Of a stretch of DNA of 15,901 bases, positions 1 to 6,965 are shown one piece after another. Made by a program: the position numbers and the translations under genes. Source of the stretch: Wenzhouxiangella sp. (GTDB lineage: Bacteria > Pseudomonadota > Gammaproteobacteria > Xanthomonadales > Wenzhouxiangellaceae); contig SKQI01000017.1 of the NCBI GenBank assembly GCA_007119095.1, forward strand, positions 1 through 15,901, given 5' to 3'. The first letter of the stretch is position 1. Each line of letters begins with the position of its first letter. Under the pieces are notes generated by a model, which was not told the DNA's origin, ran no database searches, and saw only the letters and a list, made by a program, of their open reading frames with translations.

Positions 1-44
1 AACCGCTCTCACCGCCTTGTCAAAGCAAGTGCTAATGTAAGACG

Positions 45-863
45 ATGGATCTTCTAGCTCAGGAACCGGTCATCCGTTTGACCGCCTTTTTCGGCGTACT
101 TGCCCTGGTCGTCGTAGCGCAGCGCCTGTGGCCGGCGCGGGGCGATGGTCGCTGGTCAAAGCGCCAGGCGGTCAATCTTGGCCTGGTCGTCCTGAACACA
201 CTGCTACTGAGGCTGCTGTTTCCGCTGCTGGCCGTGGGCTTGGCCGTTATTGTCCATGACGCCAACGGCGGCTTGTTCGGCTGGCTGGACTGGCCGCTTT
301 GGGTCAGCATCCCGCTGGCGGTCATCCTGCTCGATGCGGCCATTTACTGGCAACACCGGCTGATGCACCAGGTGCCCTTGCTGTGGCGCCTGCACCGGGT
401 CCACCACGCCGACACCGGCTTTGATGCCACCACCGGAGTGCGTTTCCATCCACTGGAAATTGCCCTGTCCATGCTGATCAAGCTTGGCCTGATCTGGGTG
501 CTTGGCCCGCACCCGCTAGCCGTGCTGATCTTTGAAATCCTGCTCGCCGCCGGCGCGCTGTTCACCCACGCCGACTTCGCCCTGCCGAAAGGGCTGGACA
601 AGCGCCTGCGCTGGTTGTTTGTCACCCCGTCCATGCACCGGATTCACCACTCCACCTGGCAGCCGGAAACCGACAGCAACTACGGCTTCCACTTGTCAAT
701 CTGGGATCGGATCTTCGGCAGCTATACGGTCGACCCACGCGATGACGAGCGCAGCATGCCCGTTGGCCTGGAGTCGTTTCGCGAGGACAATGAACAAGGC
801 CTGCTGGCTCTACTCCTGAATCCGTTTAGAGCGCCGATCAAGCGGGACCGGGCCAAGCCATAA
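45..863 (+). CDS. Sterol desaturase / fatty acid hydroxylase family membrane protein
   Basis: A 272-residue integral membrane protein of the FA_hydroxylase (sterol desaturase) superfamily, whose members use a histidine-bound di-iron centre to hydroxylate or desaturate lipids at the membrane. The diagnostic histidine clusters are all visible: HRLMH (H104, H108), HRVHH (H117, H120, H121), a RFHP motif (H135), H175, and HRIHH (H198, H201, H202). Hydrophobic stretches at about residues 10-26, 45-70, 82-100 and 140-173 fit the usual four-helix layout, with the His boxes on the cytoplasmic face. The length is typical. The ATG start has only a weak upstream ribosome site, and just 44 bp of the window precede it, so an earlier start or an upstream operon gene cannot be excluded. 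arsS follows after 33 bp on the same strand, so the two are probably co-transcribed. The substrate is unknown: the family covers sterols, carotenoids, sphingolipids and alkylglycerols. Confidence 0.93.
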   Translation: MDLLAQEPVIRLTAFFGVLALVVVAQRLWPARGDGRWSKRQAVNLGLVVLNTLLLRLLFPLLAVGLAVIVHDANGGLFGWLDWPLWVSIPLAVILLDAAIYWQHRLMHQVPLLWRLHRVHHADTGFDATTGVRFHPLEIALSMLIKLGLIWVLGPHPLAVLIFEILLAAGALFTHADFALPKGLDKRLRWLFVTPSMHRIHHSTWQPETDSNYGFHLSIWDRIFGSYTVDPRDDERSMPVGLESFREDNEQGLLALLLNPFRAPIKRDRAKP

Positions 864-896
864 TCTCCGCACAAACCCATCGAGAACCACTTTTCC

Positions 897-1853
897 ATGC
901 GTGATACCTGGCCACTACTGGAACAGCACGATTTCCCCGCCATTCGCCGCGATCGCATCAATACCCTGCAGCTAAACCTGGGCTACCTGTGCAACATCGC
1001 TTGCCTGCATTGTCATGTCGCAGCCGGGCCGAACCGCAAGGAACTGATGGATCGCGAGACCATGGCCCTGGCGCTGCAGACGGCCGATCATTTCGGCGTA
1101 CGCAACCTGGATCTGACTGGCGGCTCGCCGGAAATGAATCCGCATTTTCGCTGGCTGGTGGAGCAGGCCAGATCACGCGACATGCACGTCATGGACCGGC
1201 TCAACCCGACCATCATGGAGGAGCCTGGCTATGGTTGGGTCGGCGAATTTCTCGCCCAACACAGGATAGAAGCGATCGCATCTCTCCCCTGTTATTCGAA
1301 AGACAACGTCGATGCCCAGCGCGGCAACGGCGTTTTTGAGGCCTCGATCCGGGCCCTGCAAACATTGAATCAACTGGGTTATGGCGAGCCCGACTCCGGG
1401 CTGGTACTGAACCTGGTCTACAACCCGATCGGCCCATCCCTGCCACCGCCGCAGCAAGCGCTGGAGACCGACTACAAGCGTTTCTTGAGCGATCAATTCG
1501 GCATTCGCTTCAACAATCTCTACACGATCACCAACATGCCGATCAAGCGCTTTGGCGCCGTATTGCTGGCCAAGGGGCAGTTCGAGGAATACCTGACACT
1601 GCTCAAGGATGCCTACCAGCCAGACAACCTGAAATCAGTGATGTGCCGAGATCTGATCAGCGTTGACTACCAGGGCTATGTTTACGACTGCGACTTCAAC
1701 CAGATGCTTGAACTGCCGCAGGGCGGGCAGTCTCGACACCTGCGCGACCTGCTTGATGACGGCAGCCTGCCGACGCGCATCGCCGTGGCTGGACACTGCT
1801 ACGGATGCACGGCCGGCCAGGGGTCTAGCTGCGGCGGCGCGCTGCAGGATTGA
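897..1853 (+). CDS. arsS: Arsenosugar biosynthesis radical SAM protein ArsS
   Basis: A 318-residue radical SAM enzyme of the ArsS family (TIGR04167-type radical SAM/Cys-rich proteins). Known members act after the methyltransferase ArsM to attach a 5'-deoxyadenosyl group to methylated arsenic on the way to arsenosugars. The N-terminal CNIACLHC motif (C32, C36, C39) is the CX3CX2C site for the SAM-bound 4Fe-4S cluster, followed by the family-typical HVAAGPNR. DLTGGSPEMNPHF is the next conserved block. The C-terminal half carries the Cys-rich region: C250 (MCRDLISVDYQG), C265 (YDCDFNQM), then C301, C304 and C312 in the HCYGCTAGQGSSCGG tail. Some relatives use selenocysteine; here all these positions are read as Cys and there is no internal TGA. 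ATG 897 is preceded by a weak GAGAA. No arsM or other ars gene is in the window. Assignment to the family is firm; the arsenic role is inferred from it. Confidence 0.92.
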   Translation: MRDTWPLLEQHDFPAIRRDRINTLQLNLGYLCNIACLHCHVAAGPNRKELMDRETMALALQTADHFGVRNLDLTGGSPEMNPHFRWLVEQARSRDMHVMDRLNPTIMEEPGYGWVGEFLAQHRIEAIASLPCYSKDNVDAQRGNGVFEASIRALQTLNQLGYGEPDSGLVLNLVYNPIGPSLPPPQQALETDYKRFLSDQFGIRFNNLYTITNMPIKRFGAVLLAKGQFEEYLTLLKDAYQPDNLKSVMCRDLISVDYQGYVYDCDFNQMLELPQGGQSRHLRDLLDDGSLPTRIAVAGHCYGCTAGQGSSCGGALQD

Positions 1854-1860
1854 TTAGCAG

Positions 1861-1876
1861 AGGGTCACGAGACCCT
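1861..1876. terminator. Stem-loop at the convergent arsS / glycosyltransferase junction
   Basis: A perfect 6-bp stem (agggtc / gaccct) with an acga loop lies just after the arsS stop and overlaps the stop codon of the convergent glycosyltransferase gene (1865-1867). Its position fits a shared two-way transcription end, but there is no T-tract on either strand. It is therefore a weak candidate only. Confidence 0.25.
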
Positions 1877-2920
1877 GCGCTTGGCCGAAAACCGCTTGGC
1901 TCTGGGTTTGTCGGCCTTCGGGCGCGGCAGGACAATGTTGCCAATGACCTGCTGTGAACGCTGATCGATCCAGTCCGTCTCGAATCCATCCATGCGCTCG
2001 ATGACATAAAGTGGACGATTCTTGGTCTCGACAAACACCCGTGCCAGATATTCACCGATGATGCCGATGCTGATCAGTTGAAGCCCGCTGAAAAACAGCA
2101 GCAGGGTTGCCAGCGAAGCGTAGCCCGGTACATCCACCCCGTAAATCAGGGTTCTCAGCACAATGTAGGCGGCATAACCCAGGCCGATCGCCGCAAACAA
2201 AAAACCCAGGTAGCCCCAGGCGCGAAGCGGTGCCGTGCTGAACGAGGTGATCCCTTCCAGGGCCAGGTTCCACAATCGCCAGACGCTCCAGCGACTCTCG
2301 CCGCTGTAACGGCCTGGCCGTTCGTACTCGATGGTTTCCACGCCAAAACCGACGTAATTCATCAGCCCCTTCATGAACCGGGTTTTCTCCGGCAGATGCA
2401 ACAGTGCATCGACCACGCGCCGATCCATCAGTCGAAAATCGCCGACGTTGGCCGGCACGGCACTGCCGGCCAGCATCCCCATCACCCGGTAGAACCCCGC
2501 AGCCGTCAGGCGCTTGAACCAGCCATCCTCGCGGCGTAAGGAACGATGGGCCAGCACGATATCGGCACCAGCGCGCCACTTGGTGACCATGTCGGGAATC
2601 AGGGACGGTGGATCCTGCAAATCAGCATCAAGAATCACCACCGCCTGTCCCTGGGCAAAGTGCAAGCCACAGCTCATTGCGGCTTCCTTGCCGAAGTTGC
2701 GGGCCAGACGAACAAAGTGCACGCGCGGATTGCGCTGACGCCAGGCCTCGAGCTGGGCCAGGGTCTGGTCGCGACTGCCGTCATCAACCAGCAATACCTC
2801 GTAATCGCCATCGTCAATGTCGGCGAGCACGGGCTCCAGCGCGGCAGCCAGCGCTTCGATGCCATCGGCTTCGTTGAAACAGGGAATGATCACGCTCAGC
2901 GTGGGCGCGGAGGCAGTCAC
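1865..2920 (-). CDS. Polyprenyl-phosphate glycosyltransferase, GT2 family (GtrB/DPM1-like)
   Basis: A 351-residue family 2 glycosyltransferase with a C-terminal membrane anchor. This is the layout of enzymes that move a sugar from a nucleotide donor to undecaprenyl or dolichyl phosphate on the cytoplasmic face. The GT-A domain opens with SVIIPCFNEADG, has the nucleotide-binding VDDGS (D46-D47) and the DXD metal site LDADLQDPP (D98-A-D100). Two helices follow at about 234-258 and 267-291, then IGEYLARVFVETKNRPLY, a signature shared with GtrB, ArnC and YfdH. The tail after 310 is basic (KRFSAKRR). The start is GTG at 2920; no earlier in-frame start is visible, and a TATACT box (2953-2958 on the complement) about 30 bp upstream could be its -10, without a clear -35. 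It is convergent to arsS and divergent from the GT-C-type protein at 3203. It lacks similarity in layout to the short arsenosugar glycosyltransferases, so a role with arsS is not favoured. Confidence 0.92.
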   Translation of the reverse strand: MTASAPTLSVIIPCFNEADGIEALAAALEPVLADIDDGDYEVLLVDDGSRDQTLAQLEAWRQRNPRVHFVRLARNFGKEAAMSCGLHFAQGQAVVILDADLQDPPSLIPDMVTKWRAGADIVLAHRSLRREDGWFKRLTAAGFYRVMGMLAGSAVPANVGDFRLMDRRVVDALLHLPEKTRFMKGLMNYVGFGVETIEYERPGRYSGESRWSVWRLWNLALEGITSFSTAPLRAWGYLGFLFAAIGLGYAAYIVLRTLIYGVDVPGYASLATLLLFFSGLQLISIGIIGEYLARVFVETKNRPLYVIERMDGFETDWIDQRSQQVIGNIVLPRPKADKPRAKRFSAKRRVS

Positions 2921-3004
2921 GGTTGGGCAGCTTGGACGCGGATCATGGGCTGAGTATAGCCAATGGCAGCCTCGCTGATGGGGCCTGGTTACTTTCCTGA
3001 TATT

Positions 3005-3019
3005 CGGCTTCGCAAGCCG
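3005..3019. repeat. Small hairpin beside repeat copy 1
   Basis: A perfect 6-bp inverted repeat (cggctt / aagccg, 3-nt loop cgc). Its right arm is shared with the left edge of the dispersed palindromic repeat starting at 3013. No T-tract follows, so it does not look like an intrinsic terminator. Confidence 0.55.
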
Positions 3020-3112
3020 TCCTTCGGTGGGGGATTTCGCTGAAGGCCTCGCAACCGCGTCGAACTGAAGCGGAATTCACCAACCCGGGACGGCGTCCCC
3101 ACCCGAACGAAG
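3013..3112 (+). repeat. Dispersed palindromic repeat, copy 1
   Basis: About 100 bp that align with 14309-14409 in the same orientation. By hand, about 75 of the first 89 positions match without a gap, followed by one small indel. Conserved blocks are caagccgtcc, gggggatt, cgctgaaggcctcgc, gcgtcgaactgaagcg, aattc and gggacggcg. The element begins with ccgtcc and ends with gggacgg, giving inverted outer arms, but in this copy the arms have drifted and pair poorly past the first bases. It lies in the 282-bp gap between two divergently transcribed glycosyltransferase genes. Nothing else recognisable fills that gap apart from the neighbouring hairpin. Confidence 0.85.
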
Positions 3113-3202
3113 TCCTGACAACAAGCCATCACGCCAATCAGTAATGAGCCACGGGAAGGAGCGGACCGGAGAGGCTATCATGGCGCCTCGGTTTGATACG
3201 GG

Positions 3203-5059
3203 TTGCCTCGGTTGAATTCGGAATCGGAAAAATCTCTGGCAGAAAAGGCAGACGCGCCGCTCTGGGCCTGGCTGGTGATCGCGCTGCTGGTGCTGGTATC
3301 GGTGGCGACCGGGCTGCTCGGCTCTCCCTACCTAGATCCGATTCGTGACGTTTACTGGGCGCATCAAATTGCAAGTGGCCAGGCATGGCCGCTGGTTGGT
3401 CCGGAAATCGGATTTTTCACCCACCTGGGCCCACTCTGGTACTACCTGCTGGCACCGGCCCTGCTGATCAACAGCAGCCTGACCAGCGTGGCTGCCTGGG
3501 CCGGGCTGCTGCAGGGTCTGCAGTATCCGCTGGCATTGGCCCTGGGCCAGCGACTGGGGCGGTGGCGCTTCGGCTTCTGCCTCGCGTTACTGCTGTGTCT
3601 ACCCGGCCTGACCAGCTTCAGCAGCCTGTCTTTCAACCATTTCAATCTAGTGCCGGCCGCCCTGATTGGTCTGATCCTGGCCGCTTTCCACGACCGGGCC
3701 CGGCACAGCGCGGTCAGCGCCGTGCTGGTCGGCCTGTGTTTTTCCCTGCTGTTGCACGCACACCCGGCGACGGTGGCCATGGCCTGGCTGCCCGCCCTGC
3801 TACTGCTGCATGACCGAGCAGCGCTGCTTTCCCGTGCTGCTGCGATGGCAGGCGGTTTTCTGATCCCGTTCCTGCCGCTGCTGGTAGCGGTCGCGACCAG
3901 CGGCCTGCCCGATACCCCAACCGGATCGGTCGCTGCGCATCTGGCCTCACACTGGTCATGGTCTTCCGCACTGGGCCTGCCGGCGCTGATCTGGTACAGC
4001 CTGGTCGATGGCTTCCGCCACGGCCTGATTCTCACCACCCAAGGGCTGCCGCCGCTGGCCTGGCCATTGCAGTTAGCTGTCCTACTGCTGGTGCTGCTAG
4101 CCCTTACCGGCCTGCTCAAGGCTTGGCACAAGCCTAATCTCCGCTTGCTGCTGGCTATCGCGATGATCGGCATTCTGACCCAGGCGCTGGCCGCCTTGCT
4201 GATGCGCAACGAGGTGCTCTGGTACATGATGCTGGCTCTGCCTACGCTGACGATGATCATCCTTGCTGCCGGGCTGAGCCAGCTCCCCCGCTGGCGCGGC
4301 TTGATCCCGGCAACCGTGATCGGCCTGGGCAGCAGCCTGACCCTGCTGAGCAGCATGCTGGCCACGGCCGACGACAACGGTCGCCGGCACTTTCCCGCTG
4401 CATTCATGATGGACCTGATGGCCGGCGGTGATGCCGGCAGCAGCCACGCCGGGCCGCAGCTGAGTTTTCGCGGCAGTGACCGATTGTCACGCTGGCTGTG
4501 CACGCACCCCCATCAGCTCAGCCTGCACGCAGCCGTTGCCCAGCAGGCCGATACCCTCACGGATCTCATGTTCGAGCTGTACTGTCCGGAACGGTTTCCC
4601 GACATTCAACTGGGCGGCATGGATGAGGGCTGGCAACCGATCCTGGCGCTTAGCCCTGCACTGGCCACCGCCTTTTCAACACCGGCGCTGACCCGCCTGG
4701 AGGCGCTGCATTTCTACACCGTATCGGCTGTCCAGCACCCGAGGTCAGGCGTAGCCCTGGCCCACGCTGGCAACTATCCGCCCAGGGAGCGCAGCCTGGC
4801 CGACGAAAACAATCGCAGCATCACCTTCGAGGCCGAGCCTGAAGACTGGCTTGTATTCAGTAACCCGTATCCATGGTGGGCCGAAATAAGGATCCTCGAG
4901 GTCGAGGCCAATGGTCATCCAATGGACAAGCTTGGCGCCGACACCGTCAGCCAACTGTTCCACTGTCAGCCATGCCGGGCAGATCCAGCCGTAACCTGGC
5001 AGGTCAGTTTCCGCTCACCACCCGGGCTACAACCCGACATGGTGTTGATTTCTCCGTAG
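3203..5059 (+). CDS. Multi-pass membrane glycosyltransferase, GT-C / ArnT-PMT-like
   Basis: A 618-residue protein with about eleven hydrophobic helices in residues 20-386 and a soluble C-terminal part (about 387-618), probably periplasmic. The first extracytoplasmic loop carries an acidic motif, YLDPIRDVYWAHQI (D45, D49), and GPEIGFFTHLGPLWYYLLAP. This resembles the catalytic loop of GT-C enzymes such as ArnT and GT39 proteins, which take sugar from a polyprenyl-phosphate carrier. It diverges from a GtrB-like enzyme that could make such a donor, so a donor-maker/transferase pair is a reasonable inference. An in-frame TGA at 3194-3196 leaves TTG 3203 as the first possible start, with another TTG at 3212. 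Neither has a good ribosome site, so the start is uncertain. An ATG at 3180 is in another frame and closes quickly. Acceptor and sugar are unknown. The C-terminal domain is not recognised. Confidence 0.82.
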   Translation: MPRLNSESEKSLAEKADAPLWAWLVIALLVLVSVATGLLGSPYLDPIRDVYWAHQIASGQAWPLVGPEIGFFTHLGPLWYYLLAPALLINSSLTSVAAWAGLLQGLQYPLALALGQRLGRWRFGFCLALLLCLPGLTSFSSLSFNHFNLVPAALIGLILAAFHDRARHSAVSAVLVGLCFSLLLHAHPATVAMAWLPALLLLHDRAALLSRAAAMAGGFLIPFLPLLVAVATSGLPDTPTGSVAAHLASHWSWSSALGLPALIWYSLVDGFRHGLILTTQGLPPLAWPLQLAVLLLVLLALTGLLKAWHKPNLRLLLAIAMIGILTQALAALLMRNEVLWYMMLALPTLTMIILAAGLSQLPRWRGLIPATVIGLGSSLTLLSSMLATADDNGRRHFPAAFMMDLMAGGDAGSSHAGPQLSFRGSDRLSRWLCTHPHQLSLHAAVAQQADTLTDLMFELYCPERFPDIQLGGMDEGWQPILALSPALATAFSTPALTRLEALHFYTVSAVQHPRSGVALAHAGNYPPRERSLADENNRSITFEAEPEDWLVFSNPYPWWAEIRILEVEANGHPMDKLGADTVSQLFHCQPCRADPAVTWQVSFRSPPGLQPDMVLISP

Positions 5060-5114
5060 CTGCCATCCGCCGTTCCGGGGTATGCTTTTAGCCGAATAGT
5101 TGGTGAAACAGGCC

Positions 5115-5660
5115 ATGTCTGAAATCACGCGCTTATTGAACGACGCAGCCGAAGGCCCAGATCTTAAGGCTGTGTTTGATCGGCTCTACCCGGAGCTCAA
5201 GCAGTTGGCACGCGCACGCCTGGCGGCGCTGAGCCAGGGTCAGACGATTACACCCACCGTGCTGGTCCACGAGGCTTACATGCGCCTGGTTCAGGCAGAA
5301 AAGCTGGAGTTGACCGGACGCCGGCATTTTTTCGCCTGCGCTGGACGGGCAATGCGCAACATCGTGGTTGATCATCTGCGCGCCGCTGGCGCGCAGAAAC
5401 GAGGGGGCGATCAGGTTGCAATCACCCTGAGCGACCGGCTGGGCGAAGACGGGCCCGGCGAAAACATCCTGGATCTCGACCAGGCCCTGGACGAGCTCGA
5501 TCAGATCAATCCACGCCAGCGGGAATTGGTGGAAATGAAATTCTTCGCCGGGCTACCCGTCAACGAAATTGCCGATCTCATGGGCTTGTCCCACCGAACG
5601 GCTTGGCGGGAATGGCAACGGGCCCGCGCTTTTCTTCATGCTCGCATCGCAACGCGCTAA
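5115..5660 (+). CDS. ECF-type RNA polymerase sigma factor, TIGR02999 (Sig-70_X6) type
   Basis: A 181-residue extracytoplasmic-function sigma factor. Region 2 runs from about LYPELKQLARARL to VVDHLRAAGAQKRGG and contains the family-typical TPTVLVHEAYMRL, with RHFFACAGRAMRNIVVDHLR as the -10-recognition part. Region 4 near the C-terminus (LDQINPRQRELVEMKFFAGLPVNEIADLMGLSHRTAWREWQRARAFL, given here only as a span of about 120-175) has the helix-turn-helix that reads the -35. ATG 5115 is chosen because the family usually begins MS.IT.LL; TTG 5100 and GTG 5103 lie just upstream in frame. Members of this subgroup often neighbour a membrane Ser/Thr kinase gene. None is here: the downstream gene is convergent and only 18 bp away. 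The regulon is unknown and no anti-sigma factor is visible. Confidence 0.92.
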   Translation: MSEITRLLNDAAEGPDLKAVFDRLYPELKQLARARLAALSQGQTITPTVLVHEAYMRLVQAEKLELTGRRHFFACAGRAMRNIVVDHLRAAGAQKRGGDQVAITLSDRLGEDGPGENILDLDQALDELDQINPRQRELVEMKFFAGLPVNEIADLMGLSHRTAWREWQRARAFLHARIATR

Positions 5661-5678
5661 AACTTGCCAGGCGACCCT

Positions 5679-6965
5679 TCACTCCTTCTTCCAATCATCA
5701 CCCAATTTGATCCCGAAGGCCGGCAACAGCCGCCGATGAACAAGAATGATGAAGAAGGCCAGGCCCAGGGCAATACCAAAGGCGGCCAGGGTCGCGGCCA
5801 CATCCTGCATCACATCGGGCGCAAACACGAGCAACAGCGCAAGCACGAGCATGATCAGACCGCCGATCAATTTCAGGTAACGACCATGGCTTTCCTCGAA
5901 CCTGTCCATTCGCAGGCTGATCAAGGCGATGAAAAAGATCACCAGTTCGATGCTCAGATAGACCACCAGATAGATCAGCAACAGCCAGGCAAAGTAAGGC
6001 CAACCAACGTCGTGACTGGCTACCAGGCTGCTCCAGATGACCGGGAAGCCGGCCGTGCATGGCAGCTCGATCAGGGCGATCCCGGCCGCCATCAGTGCCG
6101 TGGCCCCGATCAGCGCCGGCAGCGACCGCCCTTCCTTCAGCAATGCCCGCATGTTTTTGAACATGCCAGGTTTGTGCTTGTCATCGATGGTGAAGGAAAT
6201 CCCGCGCTTGAACCAGAAATAGTCCTTGATATTGACGATGGCGAAAACCAGCGCGAAGGCCGCGACCAGCCAGTAAACCCACTGCAGGTAGGCAAGAAAG
6301 TGCAGCACGCTGAAAACACCGGTAATGAAAACACCATACAGCGCCGCGGTCACAGTCAGAAAGGTCAGCCCGACAATCAGCACGCGCCGGCGCGAACGCG
6401 AGTGCACCACCAGCGCTAACAGTATGGTCAACACCCATAGTGAGCAGGGATTGAATCCATCCACGAAGGCGATCACGAACGTAGCCACGGCCAGGGGCTG
6501 CACGGCGAGATCAACCTGCCCCAGCAGCGGCAGGCGCAAGGTACTGTCTGCTGGCCTGTCACGTCTGGCCAGCACAGGTTCGTCTGTAAGCAGCCGAGAG
6601 TCCGGACAGTCTCGTTGCAGGCAAGCAGCAACATGGGATGAGATGGCGGCACGTATTGCCGGGCTGTCACCCACCCAGGCCCGGCCACCGACAAAGACAG
6701 CGGGCACCGATCCGGCATCGACACCATGGGTTCTGGCCATGGCACGAAAAAGCCCGTGGTGATCGCGCGTGGCGCTTACTTCAAAACGCTGAAACTCCAC
6801 GGCCGATTCAGCATCGGCCAGGTTTTCAAGGAATGGCTCCTGGGCTTTGCAGTGCGGGCAACGATCGCTGGAAAACATGTAAATGACCAGCGGCTCGCCG
6901 GCCCAACCGGATACCGGCAGTAGGAGAACCCAGCAAAGCAGCCAGGGAAAAATCGCGCGTTTCAT
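5679..6965 (-). CDS. Periplasmic thioredoxin domain fused to a CcdA/DsbD-like membrane domain
   Basis: A 428-residue predicted thiol-disulfide transfer protein. Residues 1-22 form a signal peptide (MKRAIF..., ending SGWAG). Residues 25-120 look like a thioredoxin fold with a C36-P-H-C39 active site in FSSDRCPHCKAQEPF and the cis-proline loop GSVPAVFV (P88). From about 155 on there are six or more helices of the CcdA/DsbD beta type. These carry one cysteine in each pseudo-repeat, FNPCSLW (C174) and ELPCTAGFP (C303), matching the pair that shuttles electrons across the membrane in DsbD and CcdA. The likely role is to carry reducing power from the cytoplasm to the N-terminal periplasmic domain. 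The ATG at 6965 overlaps the stop of the upstream TMEM64 gene (ATGA), which supports this start over a longer frame beginning at 7106. C114 and C120 form an additional possible pair. Confidence 0.88.
   Translation of the reverse strand: MKRAIFPWLLCWVLLLPVSGWAGEPLVIYMFSSDRCPHCKAQEPFLENLADAESAVEFQRFEVSATRDHHGLFRAMARTHGVDAGSVPAVFVGGRAWVGDSPAIRAAISSHVAACLQRDCPDSRLLTDEPVLARRDRPADSTLRLPLLGQVDLAVQPLAVATFVIAFVDGFNPCSLWVLTILLALVVHSRSRRRVLIVGLTFLTVTAALYGVFITGVFSVLHFLAYLQWVYWLVAAFALVFAIVNIKDYFWFKRGISFTIDDKHKPGMFKNMRALLKEGRSLPALIGATALMAAGIALIELPCTAGFPVIWSSLVASHDVGWPYFAWLLLIYLVVYLSIELVIFFIALISLRMDRFEESHGRYLKLIGGLIMLVLALLLVFAPDVMQDVAATLAAFGIALGLAFFIILVHRRLLPAFGIKLGDDWKKE

Noticed and set aside
1865..2920. 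The GT2 enzyme as the arsenosugar glycosyltransferase that partners ArsS
   Set aside because: It is convergent to arsS and has the two C-terminal helices and IGEYLARV signature of GtrB-type polyprenyl-phosphate enzymes, unlike the short soluble arsenosugar-linked glycosyltransferases.
3013..3112. The repeat as a fragment of a transposase gene or an IS end
   Set aside because: No frame across it is conserved between both copies, no transposase motif is visible, and no flanking target duplication could be seen.
3442..4503. A 353-codon frame on the minus strand opposite the GT-C-like gene
   Set aside because: Its composition (Arg, Ser, Ala-rich, no domain) is that of a shadow. The plus-strand frame has coherent transmembrane helices throughout.
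5664..6419. A 251-codon plus-strand frame following the sigma factor
   Set aside because: It is antisense to the thioredoxin-CcdA fusion, very rich in Gln, His and Asp, and has no recognisable motif.
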